From assembly GCF_001558155.1 (NCBI RefSeq), contig NZ_LOAS01000011.1:124001-188000 (forward strand): DNA of 64,000 nucleotides. Direction: 5' to 3'. Origin of the DNA: Aliiruegeria sabulilitoris. GTDB taxonomy: Bacteria; Pseudomonadota; Alphaproteobacteria; Rhodobacterales; Rhodobacteraceae. The translations under genes and the position numbers were made by a program. Positions 9,088 through 17,547 of the stretch are shown piece after piece. Positions within the stretch are counted from its first letter, which is position 1; each line of letters opens with the position of its first letter. The notes below the pieces were generated by a model, which had not been told where the DNA came from, ran no database searches, and saw nothing but the letters and a program-made list of their open reading frames with translations.

Positions 9088-9484
9088 TGCTTGGCTCCGC
9101 CGAGCCGGACAGAAGCGCACGCGCCTGCTCCAGCAGGTCCGACAGGTCGAAGGGCTTGGCAATGAAACCGTCCGCGCCGAGCGCAAGTCCCTTGCGCCGC
9201 TCCATCGCGTTTCCACGCGCCGTCATCATCAGGATCTTCACCTCCGCCAGCTCCGGCTCAAGCCTCACGGCCTGACAGACCTCGTAGCCCGTCATGCCCG
9301 GTAGCATCACGTCAAGCAAGACAAGATCCGGGTGAAGGTCCCGCACGGCCGCCAGCCCGGCATCGCCATCGGCGACACGCTCGACCTTCCAGCCCTCTCG
9401 CCCGAGCACATGGCTCAGGGCAAGGGCGATATTGTCCTCATCCTCGACGATCAGGATTCTGGCCGGGTGATCTGTGCCGGTCAT
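9080..9484 (-). CDS. Single-domain response regulator (CheY-like)
   Basis: A 134-residue stand-alone receiver with no output domain. Acidic pocket E14/D15 (IVEDED), phosphoacceptor D58 (LVLLDVMLPGMTGYEV), switch threonine in MMTARGN and lysine in FIAKPFD are all present. It probably passes a signal by protein contact. It lies between a small membrane protein (4-base overlap upstream) and the sensor/exonuclease fusion (8-base overlap downstream), so all three are made together. The expected kinase partner lacks a visible phosphoacceptor histidine, so the phosphodonor is unclear. Confidence 0.9.
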   Translation of the reverse strand: MTGTDHPARILIVEDEDNIALALSHVLGREGWKVERVADGDAGLAAVRDLHPDLVLLDVMLPGMTGYEVCQAVRLEPELAEVKILMMTARGNAMERRKGLALGADGFIAKPFDLSDLLEQARALLSGSAEPSNA

Positions 9485-10008
9485 GGTCGGATCTCCTTGC
9501 AGACAACGGTGAGTGTCAGGTCATCCTCCGGGATCGGCGCCCATTGGGCGTTCTCGATCGCGCCGGAATCATCGAAGGTGACCGTGTCGAGCAGCGGCGC
9601 GCCACGCCTTGCATCGCAATCGACGACCATCGGCACGACCTGCGTCGGCTGCCAGCGGCCAAAGAGCAGCATGTCGAACATGCGCAGATGCGGCACCGCC
9701 TCGTTGGTGCGGATGGCGCCCGTCTCGACGGCGGCAAATCGGTTCACCAGCGGCGCGACATAGGTCCAGGGGCGGAAGAAAGCCTTGGATTCATGTACCC
9801 GCGTGACAACGACATCGTCCGGGAACTCTGCCGACGTCCGTTCGAACCAGGTGTATTCCATGCGGATCGTGAACAGGATCATCATCGCACCGGCAGCGAC
9901 GGGCATCAGCCAGCGCGGAAGGCGCCCGCCTAGAAGGCGGTTCAACAGAAAGACGACCCCGGCGGCTGCGACAGCGGCGAATATGGCAGCGATCAATTCG
10001 AGGAACAT
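9481..10008 (-). CDS. Hypothetical membrane protein, 175 aa
   Basis: I do not recognise a named family. The N-terminus has two membrane helices (about 3-24 and 33-48). The rest is a soluble, probably periplasmic domain with VVVTRVHESKAFFRPWTY and VDCDARRG. It sits between the cNMP/CBS/DUF294 gene and the response regulator (4-base overlap), inside the acetate signalling block. I infer it belongs to that signalling unit, perhaps as a sensor or scaffold. Confidence 0.7.
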   Translation of the reverse strand: MFLELIAAIFAAVAAAGVVFLLNRLLGGRLPRWLMPVAAGAMMILFTIRMEYTWFERTSAEFPDDVVVTRVHESKAFFRPWTYVAPLVNRFAAVETGAIRTNEAVPHLRMFDMLLFGRWQPTQVVPMVVDCDARRGAPLLDTVTFDDSGAIENAQWAPIPEDDLTLTVVCKEIRP

Positions 10009-10057
10009 GGCCCCTCCCCTGTTCCATGCAGCGGTGCTGCGCTGGCGAATTCCTGTT

Positions 10058-11899
10058 TCAACTCAACATGCCTTTGCCTTGGCCAATGGCCGATTGCATC
10101 GTTCGCACCACCACGAAAGCGTCGCGCAGATGGCTGCGTTCCAGATCGCTCAGATCCGAGGGCGGCATGAAATTGTCGGGCTTGCGGTCGGCCTTGATCT
10201 CGTCGGCCTGCCGCTTCAGGCGGGTCTCGGCGATCAGGTCGTAGGCGTCTAGCAGGTCATGTGCGCCCGAATGCGAGATCGTGCCAAGCGCCTCGGCCGC
10301 TTCCAGCCGCGCGCGCGTGTTCACCTCGGTAATCCCGCCCTGAAGCGCGTAGATGCGGCCGAGATCGACAACCGGAACGACGCCGTTCATCTTCATGTCC
10401 AACTCGTTCTTGTGCTCGCCAGAACGTACCGTGGCAAAGCCGCGGAACAGGCCCAGCGGCGGCGTGTGCTTGAGCGAATTCACGATCATGTGGCCAACGA
10501 AGATCGTGTTCCTGCGGGCCGCCGCCAGCGTCTCCTCCTGCAGGTTCTCGAAGAGGCCATGCGTGCCGCCGATCGGGCGCAGGTCGAACATGACCGAGGC
10601 GAGCATCTGCGCCTCCGGGTCGGGCTTGTCGATCCAGCCCTGGAAATAGCGCTTCCAGACCGCGAGCGGCTGGCACCAGCGCTCGGCCGTCGCCATCATG
10701 TCGCCGGGGCAGTAGAAGTAGCCGCAGGTATCGAGCCCGTCGGAGACGAACTTGGCCAGCTTGCGGAAATAGGGCATGTCCGCTTCGGTCACGGCGTCGT
10801 CGAGGATCATGCAATTGTCCTGATCCGAAACACCGGTCTGTTCCTGCCGCCCCTGACTGCCGCAGGCAAGCCAGAGATAGGGCACAGGCGGCGCTCCGAA
10901 TTCGGCCTCGGCCAGCGCCAGCAGGCGGCGGGTGACGGCATCGGCAATATCGGTGATCAGCCGGGTGACGACCTCGTGCCGGTTGCCGGCCCCCACGAGC
11001 TGCATCAGTAGCTTCGGCAGGCGCCCGGTGACCTTGGCCATTTCCTCGGCGGTGTAAGCCTCGGCGATCTCCTGCACCATCGAGGCGGAGCTGATCGCCT
11101 GGAAACGGGTCAGGTCGGTCTGGGTCAGGATGCCGACGATGCGGTTGCCTTCGGTCACGGTCACATGGCCGACCTTGCGCTCCAGCATGATGTGCAACAG
11201 GTCCGAACCAAGCGCGGAAGGGGCCAGACTCGCCGGATCGGCGGTCATGATCTGGCTGACCGGCGTGTCACCGGCCAGGCCCAAGGCCACCGCCTTGGTC
11301 GTCATGTCGCGCAGCGTCACGATGCCGACCAGCTGGTTGTCGCCCTCGGTCACGGCGAGGCAGGAAACGCGCGTGTCGCGCATCATGCCCGCCGCGGTCT
11401 GGATGCCGGTATCCGGCGCAACGGTGATCGGGTTGCGCGCCATCAGGTCGGCAACGCGTTGCGTGCTCAGATCCCTGCGGCGTTCCTTTGCCGGGCTGCG
11501 GCCACGGTCGAAGAAACGGGAGAAGCTCTTGGAATTCTGGATGAGGTCGTGGAATTCGTCCGCCGGCAGCAGCAGCAGGCGGGTTTCCTCGACGGCCCTG
11601 GCATTGGTCACCGCCATGCCGTCGCGGGCGAGGCCACGCTCGCCGAACGAGTTGCGGCCATGCAGGATGGAAACCTGTACGCCGCTCTGATCGGTGATTT
11701 CTACCGTGCCATGCTCGATCAGGTAGAGCCCCTCGAGCAGTTCGCCGGCGGAATAGATCGTCTCACCGGCAGGAACCCTGCGCTCGAGAAACACGCCGGC
11801 GATCCGGGTCAACGTCTCACGCTTGAGGCTGTCATAGGGGTGGACGTTTTCGAGAAACCGGAGGATCCGTGTGTCTCGGTCGAGGGCGGCTTCGGTCAT
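10058..11899 (-). CDS. Cyclic-nucleotide-binding/CBS/DUF294 nucleotidyltransferase-like protein
   Basis: A 613-residue cytoplasmic regulator. In order it has a cNMP-binding domain (about 15-130), two CBS repeats (about 155-275), and a DUF294 nucleotidyltransferase-like domain with GSQGRQEQTGVSDQDN (about residue 350), followed by the DUF294 C-terminal domain. CBS pairs commonly bind adenine nucleotides and DUF294 resembles GlnD/GlnE-type transferases. It may read AMP/ATP changes and modify a partner, possibly the adjacent symporter; this is inference. The start at 11899 is preferred because the cNMP domain begins soon after it and the longer frame runs back through two hairpins. Confidence 0.88.
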   Translation of the reverse strand: MTEAALDRDTRILRFLENVHPYDSLKRETLTRIAGVFLERRVPAGETIYSAGELLEGLYLIEHGTVEITDQSGVQVSILHGRNSFGERGLARDGMAVTNARAVEETRLLLLPADEFHDLIQNSKSFSRFFDRGRSPAKERRRDLSTQRVADLMARNPITVAPDTGIQTAAGMMRDTRVSCLAVTEGDNQLVGIVTLRDMTTKAVALGLAGDTPVSQIMTADPASLAPSALGSDLLHIMLERKVGHVTVTEGNRIVGILTQTDLTRFQAISSASMVQEIAEAYTAEEMAKVTGRLPKLLMQLVGAGNRHEVVTRLITDIADAVTRRLLALAEAEFGAPPVPYLWLACGSQGRQEQTGVSDQDNCMILDDAVTEADMPYFRKLAKFVSDGLDTCGYFYCPGDMMATAERWCQPLAVWKRYFQGWIDKPDPEAQMLASVMFDLRPIGGTHGLFENLQEETLAAARRNTIFVGHMIVNSLKHTPPLGLFRGFATVRSGEHKNELDMKMNGVVPVVDLGRIYALQGGITEVNTRARLEAAEALGTISHSGAHDLLDAYDLIAETRLKRQADEIKADRKPDNFMPPSDLSDLERSHLRDAFVVVRTMQSAIGQGKGMLS

Positions 11900-11934
11900 C
11901 GTCTCACCGTTAAAAGAGGTCCTGAAAGGAAGAC

Positions 11935-11964
11935 GGCGCGCCCCTTCGGGCAAAGGGACGCGCC
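11935..11964 (-). terminator. Hairpin between symporter and DUF294 gene
   Basis: An 11-bp imperfect stem (GGCGCG-Y-CCCTT against its complement) lies just upstream of the DUF294 start. On the minus strand it is followed by a moderately T-rich stretch (GTCTTCCTTT). It probably reduces readthrough from the symporter gene. A short T-run also follows on the plus side. Confidence 0.5.
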
Positions 11965-11980
11965 GGTTTTGTCTCAGGTT

Positions 11981-12011
11981 GCAGGCAGGGCCATTGGGTA
12001 ACCCTGCCTGC
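11981..12011 (-). terminator. Second hairpin directly after the symporter stop
   Basis: A perfect 10-bp inverted repeat (GCAGGCAGGG / CCCTGCCTGC) with an 11-base loop lies 12 bases beyond the symporter stop. No strong T-tract follows, so it may be an RNA-processing or attenuating stem. With the hairpin at 11935 it forms a tandem pair. Confidence 0.5.
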
Positions 12012-12023
12012 GGACCTGCGGGA

Positions 12024-13814
12024 TCAGTGATCCGCGGCGGCAGCACCGGCGCCACGCGGCACCCGGACGCTCTCGACCAGATCGACGATCTCCTGCGGCG
12101 GTGCCTTGGTCGCGTTGGAGACGAGGATCGCCGTGGCGAAGTTCAGGGCAGCACCGACCGCGCCGAACGAGGTCGACTTGATCGTCAGCAGCAACGGGTC
12201 GCTGTCGTCGAAGCTGTTGGTGCCCGGGATGAAGAACCAGCCCTTGTGCAGGAAGATGTAGACCAGCGTCACGGTGAGACCGACGAGCATACCGGAGACG
12301 GCACCCACGTTGTTCACACGCTTGGAGAAGATCCCCATCATCAGCGCCGGGAAGATCGAGGCAGCCGCCAGACCGAAGGCGAGCGCAACCGTCTGGGCGG
12401 CGAAGCCCGGCGGGTTGAGGCCCAGGTAGGTGGCAACAACGATGGCAGCAGCCATGGCGATCCGAGCGGACATCAGCTCGTTGGCTTCCGACATGTCCGG
12501 GGTCAGCTGACCCTTGAGCAGGTCGTGCGAGACAGCCGAGGAGATCGCCAGAAGCAAGCCGGCAGCGGTCGACAGTGCGGCGGCGAGACCACCGGCAGCG
12601 ACGAGCGCGATAACCCAGCCAGGCAGGTTGGCGATTTCCGGGTTGGCCAGAACCAGGATGTCGCGGTTGAAGTTGGTCAGCTCGTTCTCGGAGCCCCAAC
12701 CAGCGGCTTCCATGGCGGCAACCTTGTCGGCATTGCCCTGGTTGAAGTAGGCAATCTTGCCATCGCCGTTCTTGTCTTCCCAGCCGAGAAGACCGGTCTT
12801 CTCCCAGGTCGCCATCCAGGCGTACTTCTCGTCGGCTTCCATCATCTCGGTGGAGACCGGCTCACCATCGGTGCCGTTCGGCCACATCAGCTCGGAGATG
12901 TTCAGACGCGCCATGGCGCCAACAGCCGGAGCCGTGAGGTAGAGCAGCGCGATGAACACCAGCGCCCAGCCGGCAGACCAGCGCGCGGAGGCAACGGTCG
13001 GCACGGTAAAGAAGCGCATGATGACGTGCGGCAGGCCAGCGGTACCGATCATCAGCGACAAGGTGAACAGAACCATGTTCAGCGTGTCAGCGTGGTGCGC
13101 GGTATACTCGTTGAAGCCCAACTCGGAGACGATCTGGTCCAGCTTGGCCAGCAGCGGCTCGCCGGAAGCGGCGTGGTCGCCAAAGAGGCCGAGGGCCGGA
13201 ACCGGGTTGCCGGTCAGCTGCAGCGAGATGAAGATCGCCGGGATGGTGTAGGCGGTGATGAGCACCACGTACTGGGCAACCTGCGTGTAGGTCACGCCCT
13301 TCATGCCGCCGAACACCGCGTAGGCGAAGACGACCGCGGCACCGATCAGCAGGCCGGTGGTGTTGTCGACCTCGAGGAAGCGGCCGAAGGCAACGCCGAC
13401 ACCGGTCATCTGGCCGATCACGTAGGTGATCGAGGCGACGATCAGGCAGATCACGGCCACGAGGCGCGCGGTCGGGCTGTAGAAACGGTCGCCGATGAAT
13501 TCCGACACGGTGAACTTGCCGAACTTGCGCAGGTAGGGCGCGAGCATCAGCGCGAGCAGAACGTATCCGCCGGTCCAGCCCATGAGGAAGGTCGAGTTGT
13601 CGTAGCCGGTGAAGGCAATCAGACCCGCCATCGAGATGAAGGAGGCGGCCGACATCCAGTCAGCGCCGGTGGCCATGCCGTTGACGACGGGGTGAACACC
13701 CCTGCCGGCGGCATAGAATTCGGAAGTAGAGCCCGCGCGGGCCCAGATCGCGATACCGATGTAGAGCGCGAAGCTCGCACCGATAAAGATCCAGTTAAGT
13801 ACAAACTGATCCAT
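12024..13814 (-). CDS. Sodium:solute symporter, VC_2705 (acetate symporter-like) subfamily
   Basis: A 596-residue SSSF-family inner-membrane carrier with about 13 helices, probably importing acetate or another short-chain monocarboxylate with sodium. Family landmarks are the early TGADWMSAASFISMAG and later ALVAAGGLAAALSTAAGLLL. A long hydrophilic insert (about residues 318-385) contains an EF-hand-like loop, DKNGDGKI at D347-I354. It follows the DUF4212 gene by 18 bases, the usual pairing for this subfamily. The wider block (acs, adk, CBS/DUF294, response regulator) supports an acetate role. The exact substrate is inferred. Confidence 0.9.
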   Translation of the reverse strand: MDQFVLNWIFIGASFALYIGIAIWARAGSTSEFYAAGRGVHPVVNGMATGADWMSAASFISMAGLIAFTGYDNSTFLMGWTGGYVLLALMLAPYLRKFGKFTVSEFIGDRFYSPTARLVAVICLIVASITYVIGQMTGVGVAFGRFLEVDNTTGLLIGAAVVFAYAVFGGMKGVTYTQVAQYVVLITAYTIPAIFISLQLTGNPVPALGLFGDHAASGEPLLAKLDQIVSELGFNEYTAHHADTLNMVLFTLSLMIGTAGLPHVIMRFFTVPTVASARWSAGWALVFIALLYLTAPAVGAMARLNISELMWPNGTDGEPVSTEMMEADEKYAWMATWEKTGLLGWEDKNGDGKIAYFNQGNADKVAAMEAAGWGSENELTNFNRDILVLANPEIANLPGWVIALVAAGGLAAALSTAAGLLLAISSAVSHDLLKGQLTPDMSEANELMSARIAMAAAIVVATYLGLNPPGFAAQTVALAFGLAAASIFPALMMGIFSKRVNNVGAVSGMLVGLTVTLVYIFLHKGWFFIPGTNSFDDSDPLLLTIKSTSFGAVGAALNFATAILVSNATKAPPQEIVDLVESVRVPRGAGAAAADH

Positions 13815-13832
13815 GTTTCCCTGTCCCTATTC

Positions 13833-14072
13833 TTACTGCTCGTCCACGCCGTGTTCGGCGTCGAGCTTGTTCATCCGCCAGGCGTAGAAGAAAATAATTG
13901 CCAGGAAGACGAGAATGGAGCCTTGCTGGGCGACCCAGAATGCAAAGCCCGGCATGACTGGCTGCAGCAGTATGCCGAAGAGGAAGGGCACGACGGCCCA
14001 GATTACGAGGCACCAGGTGACGATCTTGATATTCGCCGCCCAATACGCATTGGCTTCAGGTTTGTCCGACAT
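13833..14072 (-). CDS. DUF4212 small membrane protein, symporter partner
   Basis: A 79-residue protein with two membrane helices (about 18-38 and 46-66). It shows the DUF4212 pattern: an early NAYWAANIK segment, then WFVIW-like and FYAWRMNKLD ends. Family members are encoded just upstream of VC_2705-type symporters and are taken to be an accessory subunit. Here the symporter starts 18 bases later on the same strand. It is the first gene of this transcript, and a 207-base spacer separates it from adk. Confidence 0.9.
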   Translation of the reverse strand: MSDKPEANAYWAANIKIVTWCLVIWAVVPFLFGILLQPVMPGFAFWVAQQGSILVFLAIIFFYAWRMNKLDAEHGVDEQ

Positions 14073-14236
14073 TGCGGTCCTCCCGAGTTGGTTTCCCTTT
14101 TCCCCGCGACGTGCCTAACGCGCGCCGCGACCTTATTAGTCCGGCTCATTTTGAAGCGAACCGGTTTCGGGATGGATGCAAGAGGACGCACACATCCCAC
14201 CGATCAAGCGCGAGCCTGATCGGCAATCTCTTTTCG

Positions 14237-14260
14237 CCGGACGGGTGTTACCCCGTCCGG
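14237..14260. repeat. Inverted repeat 3' of adk
   Basis: A 9-bp stem (CCGGACGGG / CCCGTCCGG) with a short loop lies 20 bases past the adk stop. T's lie on the 5' side and A's on the 3' side on both strands, the reverse of an intrinsic terminator. It may protect the acs-adk transcript end. Confidence 0.4.
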
Positions 14261-14279
14261 AAAAGCCCTTTTTCGGCGA

Positions 14280-14957
14280 TCAGGCCTTGGCCTGTTCGAC
14301 GATCTCGCTGAGCTTGGCGGCGATCTCCTCGATCGCGCCCATGGCGGCGACCTCCTGGAGAACGCCCCGGCCCTTGTAGAAATCGATCAGCGGCGCGGTC
14401 TGCTCGTGATAGGCAGCAAGGCGCGAACGCACGGTTTCGGCATTGTCGTCAGCGCGGCGCTTGAACTCCGTGCCGCCACACTTGTCACAGATGCCGTCCA
14501 CGTCCGGCTTCTTGAAGCTGTCGTGGTAGCCCTCGCCACATTCGGCGCAGGTGTAGCGACCCGAGATCCGCTCGACCATCGCCTCGTCCTCGACCTCGAG
14601 CGAGATCGCGGCGTTGATCTTCTGGCCCGAAGAGGCCAGCAGCCCGTCCAGCGCCTCGGCCTGGGCCGTGGTGCGCGGAAAGCCGTCGAGGATGACGCCA
14701 TTGGCAGTGTCATCATCGCCGAGCCGGTCCTTGAGAACCGCGATCACGATCTCGTCGCTGACGAGCTGCCCCGCCTCCATCACGGCCTTTGCGGCCTTTC
14801 CGGCTTCGGTTCCCGCTGCCACGGCACCCCGGAGAAGGTCCCCGGTGGAGAGCTGGACCAGCCCGAACTTTTCTTCGAGCATGCGGGCCTGCGTCCCTTT
14901 GCCGGCCCCAGGGGGGCCAAGCAGGATCAGGACTGGCGGGGTAGTTGCGTCGCTCAT
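14280..14957 (-). CDS. adk: Adenylate kinase
   Basis: Catalyses AMP + ATP to 2 ADP. The 225-residue protein has P-loop GPPGAGKGTQ near residue 15, the AMP-site segment STGDLLR and a long-type LID with four cysteines (CAECG and CDKCGG) that should bind zinc. It starts 4 bases after the acs stop, so the two are one operon. This makes metabolic sense: Acs releases AMP, which only adenylate kinase returns to the ADP/ATP pool. It may be a second copy, since many relatives keep adk in the ribosomal-protein cluster; this window cannot show that. Confidence 0.95.
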   Translation of the reverse strand: MSDATTPPVLILLGPPGAGKGTQARMLEEKFGLVQLSTGDLLRGAVAAGTEAGKAAKAVMEAGQLVSDEIVIAVLKDRLGDDDTANGVILDGFPRTTAQAEALDGLLASSGQKINAAISLEVEDEAMVERISGRYTCAECGEGYHDSFKKPDVDGICDKCGGTEFKRRADDNAETVRSRLAAYHEQTAPLIDFYKGRGVLQEVAAMGAIEEIAAKLSEIVEQAKA

Positions 14958-14961
14958 GACG

Positions 14962-16926
14962 TCATCCCTTGTTCTTACGGTTTTCGATCAGATCGTCGAC
15001 CACGGAGGGGTCGGCGAGCGTGGAGGTATCTCCAAGGGATCCGTAATCGTTCTCGGCAATCTTGCGCAAGATGCGGCGCATGATCTTGCCCGAGCGTGTC
15101 TTAGGCAGACCGGGGGCCCACTGGATGACATCGGGGCTGGCGATCGGGCCGATCTCGTGACGGACCCACATGCGCAGCTCCTTCACCAGCTCGTCCGAAG
15201 GCTCGACGTCGTTCATGAGCGTCACGTAGCAATAGATGCCCTGGCCCTTCACGTCATGCGGGTAACCGACAACAGCGGCCTCGGCGACCTTGGCGTGCGC
15301 GACCAGCGCGGATTCGACTTCCGCGGTGCCCATCCGGTGACCGGAGACGTTGATGACGTCATCGACGCGACCGGTGATCCAGTAATACCCGTCTTCGTCG
15401 CGGCGGCAGCCGTCGCCGGAGAAGTAGTAGCCTTTGTAGTCCGAGAAATAGGTCTTCTCGAAACGGCCGTGATCGTCCCAGACGCCGCGCATCTGGCCGG
15501 GCCAGCTATCCTTGATACAGAGCACACCCTCGGCTTCCGTCTGAGTCACTTCGGTGCCGGAATGCGGGTCCAGAATGACCGGCTGCACGCCAAAGAAGGG
15601 CTTGGTGGCCGAGCCAGGCTTCGCCTTGTGGGCGCCGGGCAGCGGGGTGATCATGTGACCGCCGGTTTCAGTCTGCCAGAAGGTATCGACGATGGGGCAT
15701 TTCCCCTTGCCGACATTCTCGTTGTACCAGTTCCAGGCTTCGGGGTTGATCGGCTCACCGACCGAGCCCAGCAGCCTGAGCGAGGAAAGGTCATGCTTCT
15801 CGACCCACTCGGTGCCCTTGCCCATAAGTGCGCGAATAGCAGTCGGCGCGGTGTAGAACTGGTTCACCTTGTGCTTCTCGACCACTTCCCAGAAACGGCC
15901 GGGATCGGGGTAGGTCGGCACACCTTCGAACATCACGGTGGTGGCGCCATTGGCCAGCGGACCGTAGACGATATAGCTGTGCCCGGTGACCCAGCCGACA
16001 TCCGCGGTGCACCAGAAGACATCACCGGGGTGATAATCGAAGGTGTATTCATGCGTCATCGCGGCAAAGACGAGATAGCCGCCGGTGGTATGTACGACAC
16101 CTTTCGGGTGACCGGTGGAACCGGAGGTGTAAAGAACGAAGAGAGGATCCTCGGCGTTCATCTCGGCCGGGGTCATGTGCTCGTCGGCTTCCAGCATCAA
16201 CTCGCCGTAATCGTGATCGCGGCCATCGACCCAGGTGGTCTGCTCGCGGGTGCGGCGCACCATGAGGACCTGCGGATCGTGGATGCAGTGCAGAAGGGCG
16301 GCATCGGTGTTGGACTTGAGCGGGGTCTTGCGGCCGCCGCGCGGGGCGTAGTCGGCGGTGATGACCAGCTTGGCATCGCAGCCATTGACGCGTGCGGCAA
16401 GCGCCTCGGGCGAGAAACCGGCGAAGACGATGGAATGAATGGCGCCGATACGGGCACAGGCCAGCATCGCGTAGGCAGCTTCCGGGATCATCGGCAGGTA
16501 GATGACGACGCGGTCGCCCTTGCGGATGCCGAGATCTTCCAGAACGTTGGCGAGCTTGCAAACCTGGTTATGCAGCTGGCGGTAGGTAATGTACTGAGCG
16601 GGCTCGTGAATGTCGTCCGGCTCGAAAATAATGGCGGTCTGGTTGGCACGCTTGGCCAGGTGGCGATCGATACAGTTGGCGGCGACGTTGAGCGTGCCAT
16701 CCTCGAACCACTTGATGTCGATATTGCCCGGCTCGAACGAGGTGTTCTTCACCTTCGTGTACGGCTTGATCCATTCAAGACGCTTGCCATGCTCACCCCA
16801 GAACGTTTCGGGGTCATTGACCGAAGCAGCATACATCTCTTCGTACTGCTTCTCGTTGATATGGGCGTTTTTCTTGAACTCGGCGGGGATAGCGCCGATC
16901 TCGTCGGCTTTGGCTTTTGAAGTCAT
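14962..16926 (-). CDS. acs: Acetate--CoA ligase (acetyl-CoA synthetase)
   Basis: Makes acetyl-CoA from acetate, ATP and CoA via acetyl-AMP, releasing AMP and PPi. The 654-residue length is normal. The AMP-binding motif [14 protein letters not shown] and the C-terminal motif [12 protein letters not shown] are present. K614 in the latter is the lysine that is acetylated to switch off Acs in other bacteria. I chose the start at 16926 because AGGGAGGGAG lies just upstream and the longer frame adds unrelated residues. It is first in the acs-adk operon. An AcuC-like deacetylase candidate lies at 57741-58865. Confidence 0.96.
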   Translation of the reverse strand: MTSKAKADEIGAIPAEFKKNAHINEKQYEEMYAASVNDPETFWGEHGKRLEWIKPYTKVKNTSFEPGNIDIKWFEDGTLNVAANCIDRHLAKRANQTAIIFEPDDIHEPAQYITYRQLHNQVCKLANVLEDLGIRKGDRVVIYLPMIPEAAYAMLACARIGAIHSIVFAGFSPEALAARVNGCDAKLVITADYAPRGGRKTPLKSNTDAALLHCIHDPQVLMVRRTREQTTWVDGRDHDYGELMLEADEHMTPAEMNAEDPLFVLYTSGSTGHPKGVVHTTGGYLVFAAMTHEYTFDYHPGDVFWCTADVGWVTGHSYIVYGPLANGATTVMFEGVPTYPDPGRFWEVVEKHKVNQFYTAPTAIRALMGKGTEWVEKHDLSSLRLLGSVGEPINPEAWNWYNENVGKGKCPIVDTFWQTETGGHMITPLPGAHKAKPGSATKPFFGVQPVILDPHSGTEVTQTEAEGVLCIKDSWPGQMRGVWDDHGRFEKTYFSDYKGYYFSGDGCRRDEDGYYWITGRVDDVINVSGHRMGTAEVESALVAHAKVAEAAVVGYPHDVKGQGIYCYVTLMNDVEPSDELVKELRMWVRHEIGPIASPDVIQWAPGLPKTRSGKIMRRILRKIAENDYGSLGDTSTLADPSVVDDLIENRKNKG

Positions 16927-17547
16927 GGTCTCCCTCCCTGAAATGGCTTGTGCGACATTGAGGGAGAAACAGGTCTTATGGCCGGAATTACCAACAAGAC
17001 GCGCCCCTCCCCAGGCCACGGCTTGGCCACAGCATAACGTTATCCGTCAAAAAACGGGTAAGTCTTTTTTTGAAATGGATTTTTTTGTAAATCACTTAAC
17101 GACACAGGCCCGTTATGTGTAAATTGTTTTGCAAATGAGATCGCAAACACCATGAAAATCAAAGCCCTACCGAAAGGGCCACGCGTGAAAAGGCGTGATC
17201 ACGAATCCCGGGCCATGGGTGCAATCATTCCCGATCACCCCCCTCACCCCTGCGACAAATACGTCAGAGCCGCAAGATAACGAAATAATGTTGCCCGATG
17301 CACCTGTCCGAGGGGGAGAATCACGCCACAGGATTCTCTCGAAGCAGGTCACTGCGGATTCCACGAGATACCCAGCTTGTGAGGTCCGCCGCCACCGCAG
17401 ATTCTGCCGGGCCTTCAACGCGCTCAGAGGCGCTTGCGCGCATGGGGCAGCACGGCTTAAGCGGCAAGGCCGGCACGCAGGCACACCTTGCAGCGCAGGC
17501 TTCCACCCGCGCTCTGTTTCAAGGGATTGAAATGGCGACAGGGCCGG
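16927..17547. promoter_or_regulatory. 621-base control region upstream of acs
   Basis: This stretch holds no convincing gene. Its acs-proximal part (17034-17160) is AT-rich against the GC-rich background, as expected of a promoter. It contains the palindrome ATAACGTTAT (17034-17043) and TTTGCAAA (17128-17135), with a second half-like TCGCAAA at 17141-17147. TTTGCAAA resembles the core of the RamB-type acetate-regulator motif; this is a suggestion from pattern only. Beyond it lie small hairpins such as GAGAATC/GATTCTC (17316-17338) in the tail of the lactate dehydrogenase transcript. Confidence 0.45.

Noticed and set aside
14237-14260. Inverted repeat after adk as an intrinsic terminator
   Set aside because: The T's precede and the A's follow the stem on both strands, the opposite of terminator polarity. 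Kept only as an inverted repeat.
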